DNA of 64,000 nt from Leisingera daeponensis DSM 23529 (GCF_000473145.1 NZ_KI421500.1:1674225-1738224), one strand, 5' to 3'. Positions 52,041 through 61,389 are shown, counted from the stretch's first letter. The notes: a model not told the origin generated them from the sequence alone. A program made the numbers and translations.

Positions 52041-53700
52041 GAAGTTCCGCATCCGCCGCAGCCCCGCTGCGGCCGAGGACCGCGAGACCGGCACCGCGGC
52101 GGCGCCCCGGAGCGCGGCTGCCGCCGCCGCGCAGCCGCACGCCCGGCCGGTCCCGCAGGGCACCGCCGCAGCCTCTGCCGCCGCCGCTGCAGCGCCGGGA
52201 AAAGCGGCCGCCGGCGCGCCGCTGTCCGGCATGGTCAGCTCCCCGCGCGAAACCAGCATGGAAACCGATCTAGAGGCGATCCGCCGCGAAGGCCTGACCG
52301 GCCGCCAGCTGCGGCTGGCCCGGCGCATGGCGCAAAAGCACAACCTGGACGCCACCTCGGATTTCGAGGCGGTGCGGATGCTGCGCGAGCGCGGCATCGA
52401 CCCCTTCGCGCGCGCCAATATGCTGGAGCTGGTGGTGCCGCAGAACAAAACCCAGCCCGCGGGCACGCCGCCGGCGCCGGGGGCTGTGCAGCTGCCGCAG
52501 ACGGTGCCTGCCGGCAAGACGAACCTGCCCTCTGCCGAGCTGAGCCCGGCAGAGCGGCGCAACCGCGAAATCCAGGAAATCCAGCGCGATATCGCGCGCC
52601 GCCGCCGCCGCAAGCTGTCGCTGCTGGGGGCCCGGCTGGCGTTCTTCGTGCTGCTGCCGACCCTGGCCGCGGGCATCTACTTCAATACGGTGGCAACACC
52701 GATGTATTCCTCGAAATCCGAATTTCTGGTGCTCAAGGCCGACAGCGCGGGCGGCGGCGTCGGCGGGCTGCTGTCCGGCACCCAGTTTGCCACCAGCCAG
52801 GATTCCATCGCGGTGCAAAGCTACCTGATGTCCAAGGAGGCGATGCTGCGGCTGGACCGCGAGGCGGGCTTCAAGGCGCATTTCACCCAAGACTGGCTGG
52901 ACCCGATCCAGCGGCTGGAAAGCGACCCCACCAACGAGGAGGCCTATGCCACCTACAGCCGCAACGTGAAGATCGGCTATGACCCGACCGAAGGCGTGGT
53001 GCGGATGGAAGTCTCCGCTGCCGCCCCCGAAGCCGCGGCGGAGTTTTCGCGCAAGCTGATTTCCTATGCCCAGGAAAAGGTGAACAGCCTGTCGCAGCAG
53101 AAACGCGCAGACCAGATGTCGGAGGCTGAGTCCGCCCTGGAGGAAGCCGAGGCCCAGCGCCGCGCGGCGCAGGAACGGCTGGTGGTGCTGCAGCAGCAGG
53201 GCTCGGTGCTGGACCCCGAGGGCGTGGTCGCCGCGCTGCGCCAGCAGATCAGCAATTTCGAGATCCAGCTGGAGGAAAAACGCCTGGAGCTGGCCGCTCT
53301 GGAGGATAACGCCCGCCCCAACCGGGCCAAGGTCAGCGGCGCCGAAGCCGACATCCGGCGGCTGGAGACGGTGATCGCCAGCCTCAACAACCGGATGGTC
53401 GATGCCTCGGCCGGCGAAAACTCGCTTGCCAATCTGCGCATCCAGATCCAGATGGCGCAGGCCGACCTCGCCACCCGCGACCTGATGCTGCAATCGGCCT
53501 TGCAGCAAGTGGAAACCACCCGTCTGGAGGCCAACCGCCAGGTCCGCTATCTGACCACCGCGGTGGAGCCGGTGCCCAGCGACGAACCCTCCTATCCGCG
53601 CAAATTCGAGAATACCGTTTTGGCATTCCTGATCTTTTCCGGTATTTACCTGATGTGTTCGCTCACCGCGTCCATCCTGCGGGAGCAGGTGTCATCGTAA
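52018..53700 (+). CDS. kpsE: KpsE-type capsule export inner-membrane protein with long N-terminal extension
   Basis: A 560-residue protein, against about 380 in E. coli KpsE. Residues 1-200 are a cytoplasmic extension: an Ala/Pro-rich part and a conserved-looking helical part (RQLRLARRMAQKHNLDATSD, EAVRMLRERGIDPFARANML). Membrane helices at about 203-222 and 533-552 enclose a periplasmic coiled coil (RADQMSEAESALEEAEAQRR onward). It should link the capsule ABC exporter to the outer-membrane pore. ATG at 52018 overlaps the end of kpsT by 23 bases, so coupling is likely. Confidence 0.85.
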   Translation: MTTKPRAKKFRIRRSPAAAEDRETGTAAAPRSAAAAAAQPHARPVPQGTAAASAAAAAAPGKAAAGAPLSGMVSSPRETSMETDLEAIRREGLTGRQLRLARRMAQKHNLDATSDFEAVRMLRERGIDPFARANMLELVVPQNKTQPAGTPPAPGAVQLPQTVPAGKTNLPSAELSPAERRNREIQEIQRDIARRRRRKLSLLGARLAFFVLLPTLAAGIYFNTVATPMYSSKSEFLVLKADSAGGGVGGLLSGTQFATSQDSIAVQSYLMSKEAMLRLDREAGFKAHFTQDWLDPIQRLESDPTNEEAYATYSRNVKIGYDPTEGVVRMEVSAAAPEAAAEFSRKLISYAQEKVNSLSQQKRADQMSEAESALEEAEAQRRAAQERLVVLQQQGSVLDPEGVVAALRQQISNFEIQLEEKRLELAALEDNARPNRAKVSGAEADIRRLETVIASLNNRMVDASAGENSLANLRIQIQMAQADLATRDLMLQSALQQVETTRLEANRQVRYLTTAVEPVPSDEPSYPRKFENTVLAFLIFSGIYLMCSLTASILREQVSS

Positions 53701-53715
53701 AGCCATCGGAAGCTC

Positions 53716-54549
53716 ATGAAAAACATCGATATCGCCGGTCTCACCGTCGGCAATGATCGTCCCCTGACCATCATTGCCGGCCCCTGCCAGCTGGAAACCG
53801 CGGACCACGCCCGGATGATTGCCGGCGCCCTCAAGGAAGCCTGCGGCAAGGCAGGCGCGCAGTTCGTGTTCAAGGCCTCTTACGACAAGGCCAACCGCAC
53901 CTCGCTGTCGGGCAAGCGCGGGCTTGGCATCGACGAAGGGCTGAAGGTGCTGGACACCATCCGGCGCGAATTTGATGTGCCGGTGCTGACCGATGTCCAC
54001 ACCGAGGCGCAATGCGCGGTGGCGGCGGAGGCCGTGGACATCCTGCAGATCCCGGCCTTCCTGTGCCGCCAGACCGACATGCTGCTGGCCGCAGGCAACA
54101 CCGGCAAGGCGGTGAACATCAAGAAAGGCCAGTTCCTGGCGCCCTGGGACATGGCCAATGTGGTCGCCAAGGTCGAAAGCACCGGCAACCAGAACATTCT
54201 GCTGACCGAGCGCGGCACCTCCTTTGGCTACAACACGCTTGTTGCTGACATGCGCTCGCTGCCGCAGATGGCGCAGGGCGGCTACCCGGTGGTGATGGAT
54301 GCCACCCATTCGGTGCAGCAGCCCGGCGGCAAGGGCGGCTCCACCGGCGGCCAGCGCGAGTTTGCGCCGCTGATGGCGCGCGCCGCTGTTTCGCTGGGCA
54401 TCGCGGCGGTGTTCATCGAAACCCACCAGGACCCGGACAACGCGCCCTCGGACGGGCCGAACATGATCTACCTCGACCAGATGCCGCAGCTGATCGACAG
54501 CCTGATGCGCTTTGACGCGCTGGCCAAGGCCGACCCCATTCGTATTTAA
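53716..54549 (+). CDS. kdsA: 3-deoxy-8-phosphooctulonate synthase
   Basis: A 277-residue enzyme that makes Kdo 8-phosphate from arabinose 5-phosphate and PEP. GPCQLETADHARMIAGALKE and FKASYDKANRTSLSGKRGLG are family motifs, as is DATHSVQQPGGKGGSTGGQR. Kdo serves lipid A and the linker of group 2 capsules, which explains its position 15 bases after kpsE. ATG at 53716. Confidence 0.97.
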   Translation: MKNIDIAGLTVGNDRPLTIIAGPCQLETADHARMIAGALKEACGKAGAQFVFKASYDKANRTSLSGKRGLGIDEGLKVLDTIRREFDVPVLTDVHTEAQCAVAAEAVDILQIPAFLCRQTDMLLAAGNTGKAVNIKKGQFLAPWDMANVVAKVESTGNQNILLTERGTSFGYNTLVADMRSLPQMAQGGYPVVMDATHSVQQPGGKGGSTGGQREFAPLMARAAVSLGIAAVFIETHQDPDNAPSDGPNMIYLDQMPQLIDSLMRFDALAKADPIRI

Positions 54550-54570
54550 CAAGCAAAGAGATTTTCAGAC

Positions 54571-56067
54571 ATGACCAAACCGCTGTCCGAGGTGACCCCG
54601 AACACCTGGAGCTTTCTGCGCGACGCGATGATCAAGCCCACGGGCTTCCGCGAATATGACGCGCGCTGGAAGTACCCGGAGGAGATCAACCTCCCCGGCA
54701 TGACCGCCCTGGGCCTGGGCCTCGGCACCCAGATGCGCAAGCGCGGGATCGAGCCGGTGATCGCTGTCGGCAACGACTACCGCGACTATTCTCTGGCAAT
54801 CAAGAACGCCCTGATCCTGGGCCTGATGCAGGCCGGCATCCAGGTCAAGGACATCGGCCCGGCGCTGTCGCCGATGGCCTATTTCGCCCAGTTCCACCTG
54901 GACGTGCCCGCGGTCGCCATGGTCACCGCGTCGCACAACCCGAACGGCTGGACCGGCGTCAAGATGGGCTTTGAACGCCCGCTGACCCACGGCCCCGACG
55001 AGATGGCAGAGCTGCGCGATATCGTGCTGAACGGCGAAGGCCAGCCCGCGCCCGGCGGCTCTTATGAGTTCGTGGAGGGCGTCAAGGAAGCCTATCTCGA
55101 CGACCTGGCCGGCGATTTCAAAATGTCCCGCCCGCTGAAGGTGGTCTGCGCCACCGGCAACGGCACCGCTTCCGCCTTTGCGCCGGAGCTGTTCAAGCGC
55201 ATCGGCGTCGAGGTGGTCGAGAGCCACAACGAGCTGGACTACACCTTCCCGCACTACAACCCCAACCCCGAAGCCATGGAAATGCTGCACGACATGTCGG
55301 CATCGGTGAAGGCCTCCGGCGCCGATCTGGCGCTTGGCTTTGACGGCGACGGCGACCGCTGCGGTGTGGTCGATGACGAGGGCGAGGAGATCTTTGCTGA
55401 CAAGGTCGGCGTGATCATGGCCCGCGACCTCAGCAAGATCTATCCGAACGCCACCTTTGTGGCGGATGTGAAATCCACCGGCCTGTTTGCCTCCGACCCG
55501 GAGCTGAAAAAGAACGGCGTCACCGCCGACTACTGGAAGACCGGCCACAGCCACATGAAGCGGCGGGTGAAGGAGATCGGCGCCCTGGCGGGGTTTGAGA
55601 AATCCGGCCACTACTTCCTGGCCGAACCCGTGGGCCGCGGCTATGACTGCGGCATGCGGGTCGCGGTTGAGGTCTGCAAGATGCTGGACCGCAACCCGGA
55701 TATGTCGATGTCGGACCTGCGCAAGGCGCTGCCAAAGACCTGGGCCACCCCGACCATGTCGCCCTATTGCGCCGACACCGAGAAATACCAGGTGCTTGAC
55801 CGGCTGGTGCAGAAGCTGGTGGCCAAGCATGAGGCGGGCGAACAGCTTGCAGGCCGGGCGATCAAGGAAGTCGTCACCGTGAACGGCGCCCGCGTGATCC
55901 TCGACAACGGCTCCTGGGGGCTGGTCAGGGCCTCCTCCAACACGCCGAACCTGGTGGTGGTCTGCGAAAGCTCCGACAGCGAGGAAGAGATGCGGGCGAT
56001 CTTTGCGGATATCGACGCGGTGATCCGCACCGAGCCGTTGGTGGGCGAGTACGACCAGACCATCTGA
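54571..56067 (+). CDS. phosphomannomutase/phosphoglucomutase
   Basis: A 498-residue alpha-D-phosphohexomutase. VTASHNPNGWTGVKMG carries the catalytic Ser, GFDGDGDRCGVVDDEGE the Mg site, and EKSGHYFLAEPVGRGYDCGM the sugar-specificity loop. It interconverts hexose 6- and 1-phosphates, supplying activated sugars (for example GDP-mannose) for surface polysaccharide. ATG at 54571 is 21 bases after kdsA. A double hairpin closes the cluster. Confidence 0.92.
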   Translation: MTKPLSEVTPNTWSFLRDAMIKPTGFREYDARWKYPEEINLPGMTALGLGLGTQMRKRGIEPVIAVGNDYRDYSLAIKNALILGLMQAGIQVKDIGPALSPMAYFAQFHLDVPAVAMVTASHNPNGWTGVKMGFERPLTHGPDEMAELRDIVLNGEGQPAPGGSYEFVEGVKEAYLDDLAGDFKMSRPLKVVCATGNGTASAFAPELFKRIGVEVVESHNELDYTFPHYNPNPEAMEMLHDMSASVKASGADLALGFDGDGDRCGVVDDEGEEIFADKVGVIMARDLSKIYPNATFVADVKSTGLFASDPELKKNGVTADYWKTGHSHMKRRVKEIGALAGFEKSGHYFLAEPVGRGYDCGMRVAVEVCKMLDRNPDMSMSDLRKALPKTWATPTMSPYCADTEKYQVLDRLVQKLVAKHEAGEQLAGRAIKEVVTVNGARVILDNGSWGLVRASSNTPNLVVVCESSDSEEEMRAIFADIDAVIRTEPLVGEYDQTI

Positions 56068-56100
56068 TCCCGGCGCACACCCGGCGCACATAAGGGTTTT

Positions 56101-56153
56101 CGCCTGCTGACGCAGGCGATCCGCGCCCGCCTCCGGCGGGCGCTTTTTCTTTT
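56101..56153 (+). terminator. double-hairpin terminator of the capsule cluster
   Basis: CGCCTGC tgac GCAGGCG at 56101-56118, then GCGCCCGCC tcc GGCGGGCGC at 56123-56143 followed by TTTTTCTTTT. It lies 34 bases after the mutase stop. The rest of the 279-base gap to 56346 holds no gene I can support. Confidence 0.9.
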
Positions 56154-56346
56154 GCCGAGACGCGATTTAAGGGGTGAGGGCCGTCTTGGAACTGATCCGG
56201 GGGACCAATTCAGGCCCGGACGGGCGGAGCCCAGCCCTTAGCAGATGCGCCAGATCAAGTGTAAGGCGCCTTCAGCCGCATCAAGGACAGGCCGGGCTGT
56301 GCCCGGGGGCCTCCGGCCCTCCTTGACCCGGCTTCCGGCTGGGGGC

Positions 56347-58254
56347 TCAGTCGCCGCCGAGGAGCTTCAGCAGCTGGTCGCGGGCTTCCTGCTCGATCCG
56401 CTGCTTCAACAGGTCGTTCAGGTCCTGTTCCGGCGCGATCTCTGTGTCCAGCTCCTCGCTGAGCTTCTGGCGCACCCGGTCCTTGGCCTCCTGCTCGATG
56501 ACGTCGAGCTTGGGCTGCAGCGCCTGGCTGAAATCCGGGCGGATGTCCGGATTGTCCCAGCCGCCGCGGATGCGCACCGGGATGGTCAGCACCTGATCGC
56601 GCCCCGCCCGCACCAGCTGCGGCGTGAACAGGTAGTCGATGTCGCGCGCCCCCAGCCCGATCCGCCCCGTGCCTTGCGCCCGGAACCCCTTGAGCAGCAC
56701 CAGAAGGTCCTCATTGCGCAGATTCCCGCCCTCGACCGTATAGCTGGCGGTCAGCTGGTCGAACACGGTGCTGCCGCCATTGCCGCCCGAGCGCATCAGC
56801 TGTTCCAGGTCGAAGCCGGTAAAGAACCCCTTGCCCGCTTCCAGCCAGCCCTTGCCGCTCAGCGAGCGCATGATCGCGTCCACCGAATTGCCGGAGCCGA
56901 GGAATTCCACCCCGCCCAGCGCCTCGCCGTTGAGGCGGCGGTAGCCCGCGGTCTCGCCCAGCGCGCGCTCCAGCCGGATGCCGGTGAAGCTGAGGTTCCC
57001 GCCCACCGACAGCCCGTTGCGGTTATTGGCCACCAGCTGCCCCTGCACCTCGCCGCCGAACATCGACGCCGGCAGGAATTTCACCACTGCCCGCTCGCGC
57101 TCAACCGTCAGGTTCAGCTGGCTCTGCCCTAGCTGGACGCTGCCGGTATCCAGACTGTCAAACGACAGATCCACCGTCCCGTCAGCCAGCCCCAGCGCCG
57201 AGGCATCGATCTCCTGCCGGGACCAGCCCTCTGCCGCCGCGCTGCCGCTGTCCGGCGGCTCCGCGCCCGTGACGCCGCTGAAATCCAGCGCCCCGCCCTG
57301 CAGCCGGGCGGTGATCCGCGGCCGCTTGGCGAACTCGACATCGGCTGCCCCGCTCAGCTTGTTCTTGCCCAGCTCCAGCGCCAGGTCGCGCATCGACAAC
57401 CGCCCGTCCGCGGTATAGGTCACATCGGCGCCGAACACCGCCTTTTGCGCCAGCGCCTCCGGCAGAACCGCCCCCAGCGCCGCGCCGGTCCGCGCGGCAT
57501 CCTCCGCCCCGAAGGTCAGCCGCCCGCTGGCCTCGCCATTGATATCGGCATGGCCGTCAAACCGCCCCCTGCCGCCGGGCGCCGCCACCGTTGCGCCGAC
57601 CGAGGACACCTCGCCCGCCAGGAAGGCGGCAAAGGTGCCGATCTCGGCGTCGATCTCCACCGGCTCGCCCGCCGGGCGCAGGGTCACCCTGGCGTTCACG
57701 GTGCCGTCAGGCTCCGGCCACAGCAGGCTGAGGTCGGCATTCTTCATCTCAACGGGCGCTTCCCCATGCGCCGTATAGCGCAAGGTCGCCCCGGTCAGCT
57801 CCACCGCCTCGATCCGCAGCGGCTGCCCGGTGCCCTCTCCAGCCCCGGTGCTGCCCGCCGCCGCGCCGCCGCCGCCAAAGACCCAGTTGCCAATGCCCTC
57901 CGCGTTGGTGGCCAGGTTCAGATGCGGCAGGATGGCGGAGACCTCGGTGACCCGCACGTTGCCCCGCAGCAGATCCGCCGCCGCCACCCCGATGGTTACC
58001 CGCTCCGCCCGCAGCATCGGCTCCGGCCCGGCCCAGTCCGCATTGGACAGCGTCACCGCATCCGCCTTCACGCCCAGCACCGGCCAGAAGGTGAAGCTCA
58101 CCTTGCCGCCAAGCCCCAACTGCCGCCCGGTCTGCGCCTCAAGCTGATCGGCGGCCAGCCGCGCGACCTTCTCGCCCGGCAGCAGGAGCACCAGCCCCGC
58201 CAGCAGCACCACCGTCAGCGCCAGCGCCGTAACCACCCGGAATATCAGCTTCAT
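56347..58254 (-). CDS. AsmA family protein
   Basis: A 635-residue protein with an N-terminal membrane helix (MKLIFRVVTALALTVVLLAG) and a large beta-rich periplasmic body, as in AsmA and related proteins thought to bridge the envelope and affect lipid transport. VSFTFWPVLGVKADAVTLSN is the family's N-terminal strand region; the C-terminus is Glu/Gln-rich (KQRIEQEARDQLLKLLGGD). ATG at 58254 has GAGGAG 7 bases upstream and is preferred to 58269. It is divergent from rimO. Confidence 0.86.
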   Translation of the reverse strand: MKLIFRVVTALALTVVLLAGLVLLLPGEKVARLAADQLEAQTGRQLGLGGKVSFTFWPVLGVKADAVTLSNADWAGPEPMLRAERVTIGVAAADLLRGNVRVTEVSAILPHLNLATNAEGIGNWVFGGGGAAAGSTGAGEGTGQPLRIEAVELTGATLRYTAHGEAPVEMKNADLSLLWPEPDGTVNARVTLRPAGEPVEIDAEIGTFAAFLAGEVSSVGATVAAPGGRGRFDGHADINGEASGRLTFGAEDAARTGAALGAVLPEALAQKAVFGADVTYTADGRLSMRDLALELGKNKLSGAADVEFAKRPRITARLQGGALDFSGVTGAEPPDSGSAAAEGWSRQEIDASALGLADGTVDLSFDSLDTGSVQLGQSQLNLTVERERAVVKFLPASMFGGEVQGQLVANNRNGLSVGGNLSFTGIRLERALGETAGYRRLNGEALGGVEFLGSGNSVDAIMRSLSGKGWLEAGKGFFTGFDLEQLMRSGGNGGSTVFDQLTASYTVEGGNLRNEDLLVLLKGFRAQGTGRIGLGARDIDYLFTPQLVRAGRDQVLTIPVRIRGGWDNPDIRPDFSQALQPKLDVIEQEAKDRVRQKLSEELDTEIAPEQDLNDLLKQRIEQEARDQLLKLLGGD

Positions 58255-58566
58255 CACCCCACTCCTCATCTCTCGCCCCCCTGTTGCCCGCGGGGTTTTG
58301 CGCAGCTTACCGCGTGGGGAGACGGGCGCAATGCAGGAAGCCCCGTCCTGCATCACAGCGTCGCGCGTTTGAGGCCCGGGATTACCGCAGCCGGAACCGC
58401 TGCCGCAGGCCCAGGCCGGATTGCGATATGTGCCCTTAATAAGGCCGGGCACATCTTTGCTGGATTTGATTGTCGATGGATACGGGTCGCAAACCTCAGG
58501 CTTTGGCGCACCACCTTCAACACCTAACGGAGGGCAGCGCCTGACCTTGGGGAGGTGCAAAAGCCC

Positions 58567-58647
58567 CCTCCCGTTTTGCTGGAGGCAAACCTGCGGTTTG
58601 ACGGGGAGGGCCGGGCGCTGCCCCGCCTTTTGGCCGGGCTAAAGCGA
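58567..58647 (+). repeat. dispersed repeat R1, full copy
   Basis: Core CTCCCGTTTTGCTGGAGGCA then AACCTGCGGTTTGACGGGGA, followed by a right arm (GGGCCGGGCGCTGCCCCGCC then GGCCGGGC). It lies in the 491-base gap (58255-58745) between AsmA and rimO; the rest of the gap holds the two promoters and no gene I can support. Confidence 0.72.
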
Positions 58648-58745
58648 AAATACACCGCCCCGGTGCGCAAGGGGTGTACCGGGGATGCACGCCCAGCACC
58701 CCTGTTTTCCTTGCCTCCCGCCGCATTCCTGATATATGCGCGCGC

Positions 58746-60164
58746 ATGACCAGCACCCCGTCCAGCAACCCGCCCAGCCTCCGCCCTGACCTCGCCCCGG
58801 AACCGCAGTTCCGCGAGGCGCCCCGTGACGGCCAGCCGACTCTCGGCATGGTGTCGCTCGGCTGCCCCAAGGCGCTGGTCGACAGCGAGCGCATCCTGAC
58901 CCGGCTGCGCGCCGAAGGCTACGGCATCTCGCCCGACTACGCGGGGGCCGATGCGGTGATCGTCAACACCTGCGGCTTCCTCGACAGCGCCAAGGCCGAA
59001 AGCCTGGAGGCGATCGGCGAGGCGCTGAAGGAAAACGGCAAGGTGATCGTCACCGGCTGCCTGGGCGCCGAGCCGGACTACATCCGCGAGCATCACCCGC
59101 GCATCCACGCGGTCACTGGCCCGCATCAGTATGAACAGGTGCTGGACGCGGTGCATTCCGCGGTGCCGCCCTCCCCGAACCCTTATGTGGATCTGCTGCC
59201 CGCAACCGGTGTCCGGCTCACCCCGCGCCACTTCAGCTATCTGAAGATCTCCGAGGGCTGCAATCACAAGTGCAAGTTCTGCATCATCCCGGACATGCGC
59301 GGCAAGCTGGCGTCGCGCCCGGTCCACGCTGTGCTGCGCGAGGCGGAGAAGCTGGTGGAGGCCGGGGTGCGCGAACTCTTGGTGATTTCGCAGGACACCT
59401 CCGCCTATGGCCTTGACCGCAAGTATTCCGCCCACCCCTGGAAGGGTGAGGACGTGCGCAGCCATATCCTCGACCTCAGCCGCGAACTGGGCAAGCTGGC
59501 CCCGGCGGAGGACCTGTGGGTGCGGCTGCACTATGTCTACCCCTACCCGCATGTGCGCGAGCTGATCCCGCTGATGGCGGACCCTGAGAATGCACTGCTG
59601 CCCTATCTGGACATCCCCTTCCAGCACGCCCACCCGGACGTGCTGCGCCGCATGGCCCGGCCCGCAGCGGCGGCCAAGACGCTGGACGAGATCAACGCCT
59701 GGCGCGACACCTGCCCCGATATCACCCTGCGCTCCACCTTCATCGTCGGCTTCCCCGGCGAGACCGAGGCGGAGTTCCAGCACCTTCTGGACTGGATGGA
59801 CGAGGCGCAGCTGGACCGGGTCGGCTGCTTCAAATACGAAAACGTCGACGGCGCCCGCTCCAACGACCTGCCGGACCACGTGCCGGAAGAGGTGAAGCAG
59901 GAGCGCTGGGAGCGGTTTATGGAGAAGGCGCAGGCAATCTCCGAGGCCAAGCTGGCGGCCAAGGTCGGCCAGACCATGCAAGTTATCGTGGACGACATCG
60001 ACGAGGACGGCATCGCCACCTGCCGCACCAAGGCCGACGCGCCGGAGATCGACGGCAACCTGTTCATTGACGAGGGAACCGACGGGTTGCAGGCGGGTGA
60101 TCTGGTGACGGTCGAGGTGGATGAGGCCGGGGAGTATGACCTGTGGGGCGTTAGGACCGCGTAG
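58746..60164 (+). CDS. rimO: ribosomal protein S12 methylthiotransferase
   Basis: A 472-residue radical-SAM enzyme that adds a methylthio group to an Asp of ribosomal protein S12. The N-terminal UPF0004 domain has [16 protein letters not shown] and [20 protein letters not shown] with its Fe-S cysteines; the radical-SAM cluster is [11 protein letters not shown]; a C-terminal TRAM domain ends the protein. ATG at 58746 was chosen. It is divergent from the AsmA gene. Confidence 0.96.
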   Translation: MTSTPSSNPPSLRPDLAPEPQFREAPRDGQPTLGMVSLGCPKALVDSERILTRLRAEGYGISPDYAGADAVIVNTCGFLDSAKAESLEAIGEALKENGKVIVTGCLGAEPDYIREHHPRIHAVTGPHQYEQVLDAVHSAVPPSPNPYVDLLPATGVRLTPRHFSYLKISEGCNHKCKFCIIPDMRGKLASRPVHAVLREAEKLVEAGVRELLVISQDTSAYGLDRKYSAHPWKGEDVRSHILDLSRELGKLAPAEDLWVRLHYVYPYPHVRELIPLMADPENALLPYLDIPFQHAHPDVLRRMARPAAAAKTLDEINAWRDTCPDITLRSTFIVGFPGETEAEFQHLLDWMDEAQLDRVGCFKYENVDGARSNDLPDHVPEEVKQERWERFMEKAQAISEAKLAAKVGQTMQVIVDDIDEDGIATCRTKADAPEIDGNLFIDEGTDGLQAGDLVTVEVDEAGEYDLWGVRTA

Positions 60165-60393
60165 AACATGGCGAGGGCCAGTTTTAGGGTCTAAGTGACG
60201 AGCCAAAAAGCGATATTCACGTGAGCTTTCGAGGGGTCTTAAAGGCCGGCGGAGAATGCGCTGTGTTGCCAAACCTCCTTACTAAGCAGGGGGAGTTGCG
60301 CCTCTAGCCTTCTTTCATTGCTCAGAGGCCGCCTTTGAAAATCGTTTGGTCCTAGCTGGCTCACACTCCTAAATCACATTCAGAAAGACCTTC

Positions 60394-60936
60394 ATGTTCC
60401 AGACAATCGACCTCACCCCTTTCATCTCCGAGTGGGACGCCAACAAGGGGAACTCTGAAAGTTACAATGTCGGGTACGATGCATTGCTGGCGTTCGGCTC
60501 GACAGTTCATGACCAAACAGGAATGCTCATTCTGGCGCATGCTGTGTATGGCTGGATGCCGACCATTCTGAAGTCTTACATCTTGGACGGCCTCACTGGC
60601 GAGAACATCCGGGATGGTTTCCTTCCAGACAAGCCAGCTCTGAACAACTCATGGGTTGGAACTTCAAAGCTATTCCATTTTCTCGCACCCGCAGTCTGGC
60701 CGATTTGGGACAGCCGTGTCGCATTGCACTTTGGTCTGCCACGCAGCGATCAGCACAACCGCCGCGACGTGTATCAGGATTACACGAACTTCATGCGTTC
60801 AGAGGCCGCGGTTTGCAAAAATCCCACAGGTTACAGTAACTTGCGGTTTCTAGAGCTATGCTTGTTCTCGGCCCGCCCGGCGAGCAGCGAAGCACGGGAG
60901 GCGGCACCCCAGTCCGCCCTCCTTTCCACCACCTGA
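60394..60936 (+). CDS. unknown protein in AT-rich segment, apparently truncated at its 3' end
   Basis: A 180-residue frame starting MFQTIDLTPFISEWDANKGN. The N-terminal ~158 residues use AT-rich codons unlike the neighbours and contain SKLFHFLAPAVWPIWDSRVA, a motif that looks like part of a compact helical domain. From about base 60870 the sequence turns GC-rich and the remaining 22 residues (RPASSEAREAAPQSALLSTT) look like repeat-derived read-through rather than a natural C-terminus. This suggests a transferred gene whose 3' end was lost. Function unknown; ATG at 60394 lacks a good ribosome-binding site. Confidence 0.5.
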   Translation: MFQTIDLTPFISEWDANKGNSESYNVGYDALLAFGSTVHDQTGMLILAHAVYGWMPTILKSYILDGLTGENIRDGFLPDKPALNNSWVGTSKLFHFLAPAVWPIWDSRVALHFGLPRSDQHNRRDVYQDYTNFMRSEAAVCKNPTGYSNLRFLELCLFSARPASSEAREAAPQSALLSTT

Positions 60937-60956
60937 CCCTGAGCCGGTTCGAAGCG

Positions 60957-61029
60957 CCCTCCCGCTTTGCCGGAAGCAAACCTTCGGTTTGACGGGAGGG
61001 TCGGGCGCTGCCCGCGCTTTGCCCGCGCT
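60957..61029 (+). repeat. dispersed repeat R1, full copy
   Basis: Core CCCTCCCGCTTTGCCGGAAG then CAAACCTTCGGTTTGACGGG, followed by a right arm GGGTCGGGCGCTGCCCGCGC then TTTGCCCGCGC. It directly follows the point where the AT-rich gene runs into GC-rich sequence. Confidence 0.72.
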
Positions 61030-61111
61030 TGCGGCTATCTGCCTCTCCCCTCTCGCCAAATCCCTGCTACGCTCTCCCCGAACCGCAACCAGCCAGGGAG
61101 AGCGCCCAGCC

Positions 61112-61354
61112 ATGACAGACACTCCGGAAATCGCCCAGAAAGCCCCATTCCCCGTCGAGGTGACCGAGGGCAAGACCTATTTCTGGTGCGCCTGCGGCAA
61201 GTCCTCGCGCCAGCCGTTCTGTGATGGCTCGCACAAGGACACGGGTTTCGAGCCGGTGAAGTACAAGGCGGAAAAGGACGGCAAGGTGTTCTTCTGCGGC
61301 TGCAAGCATTCGGGGAAGAAGCCGCTGTGCGACGGCACCCATTCAAAGCTGTAA
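61112..61354 (+). CDS. double-CDGSH iron-sulfur protein
   Basis: An 80-residue protein with two CDGSH motifs, CACGKSSRQPFCDGSH and CGCKHSGKKPLCDGTH, each of which binds a 2Fe-2S cluster through three Cys and one His. Such small proteins may take part in iron-sulfur handling or redox; the exact role is not known. ATG at 61112 has GGGAGAG upstream. A terminator follows. Confidence 0.92.
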   Translation: MTDTPEIAQKAPFPVEVTEGKTYFWCACGKSSRQPFCDGSHKDTGFEPVKYKAEKDGKVFFCGCKHSGKKPLCDGTHSKL

Positions 61355-61389
61355 GAAGCCCGGCATTGCCCGGGCGGGCGGCAGAAGAA

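Noticed and set aside
60930..60960. tRNA-like GGTTCGAA near the second AT-rich segment
   Set aside because: No cloverleaf can be drawn: acceptor and anticodon stems are missing, and it lies just before repeat R1.
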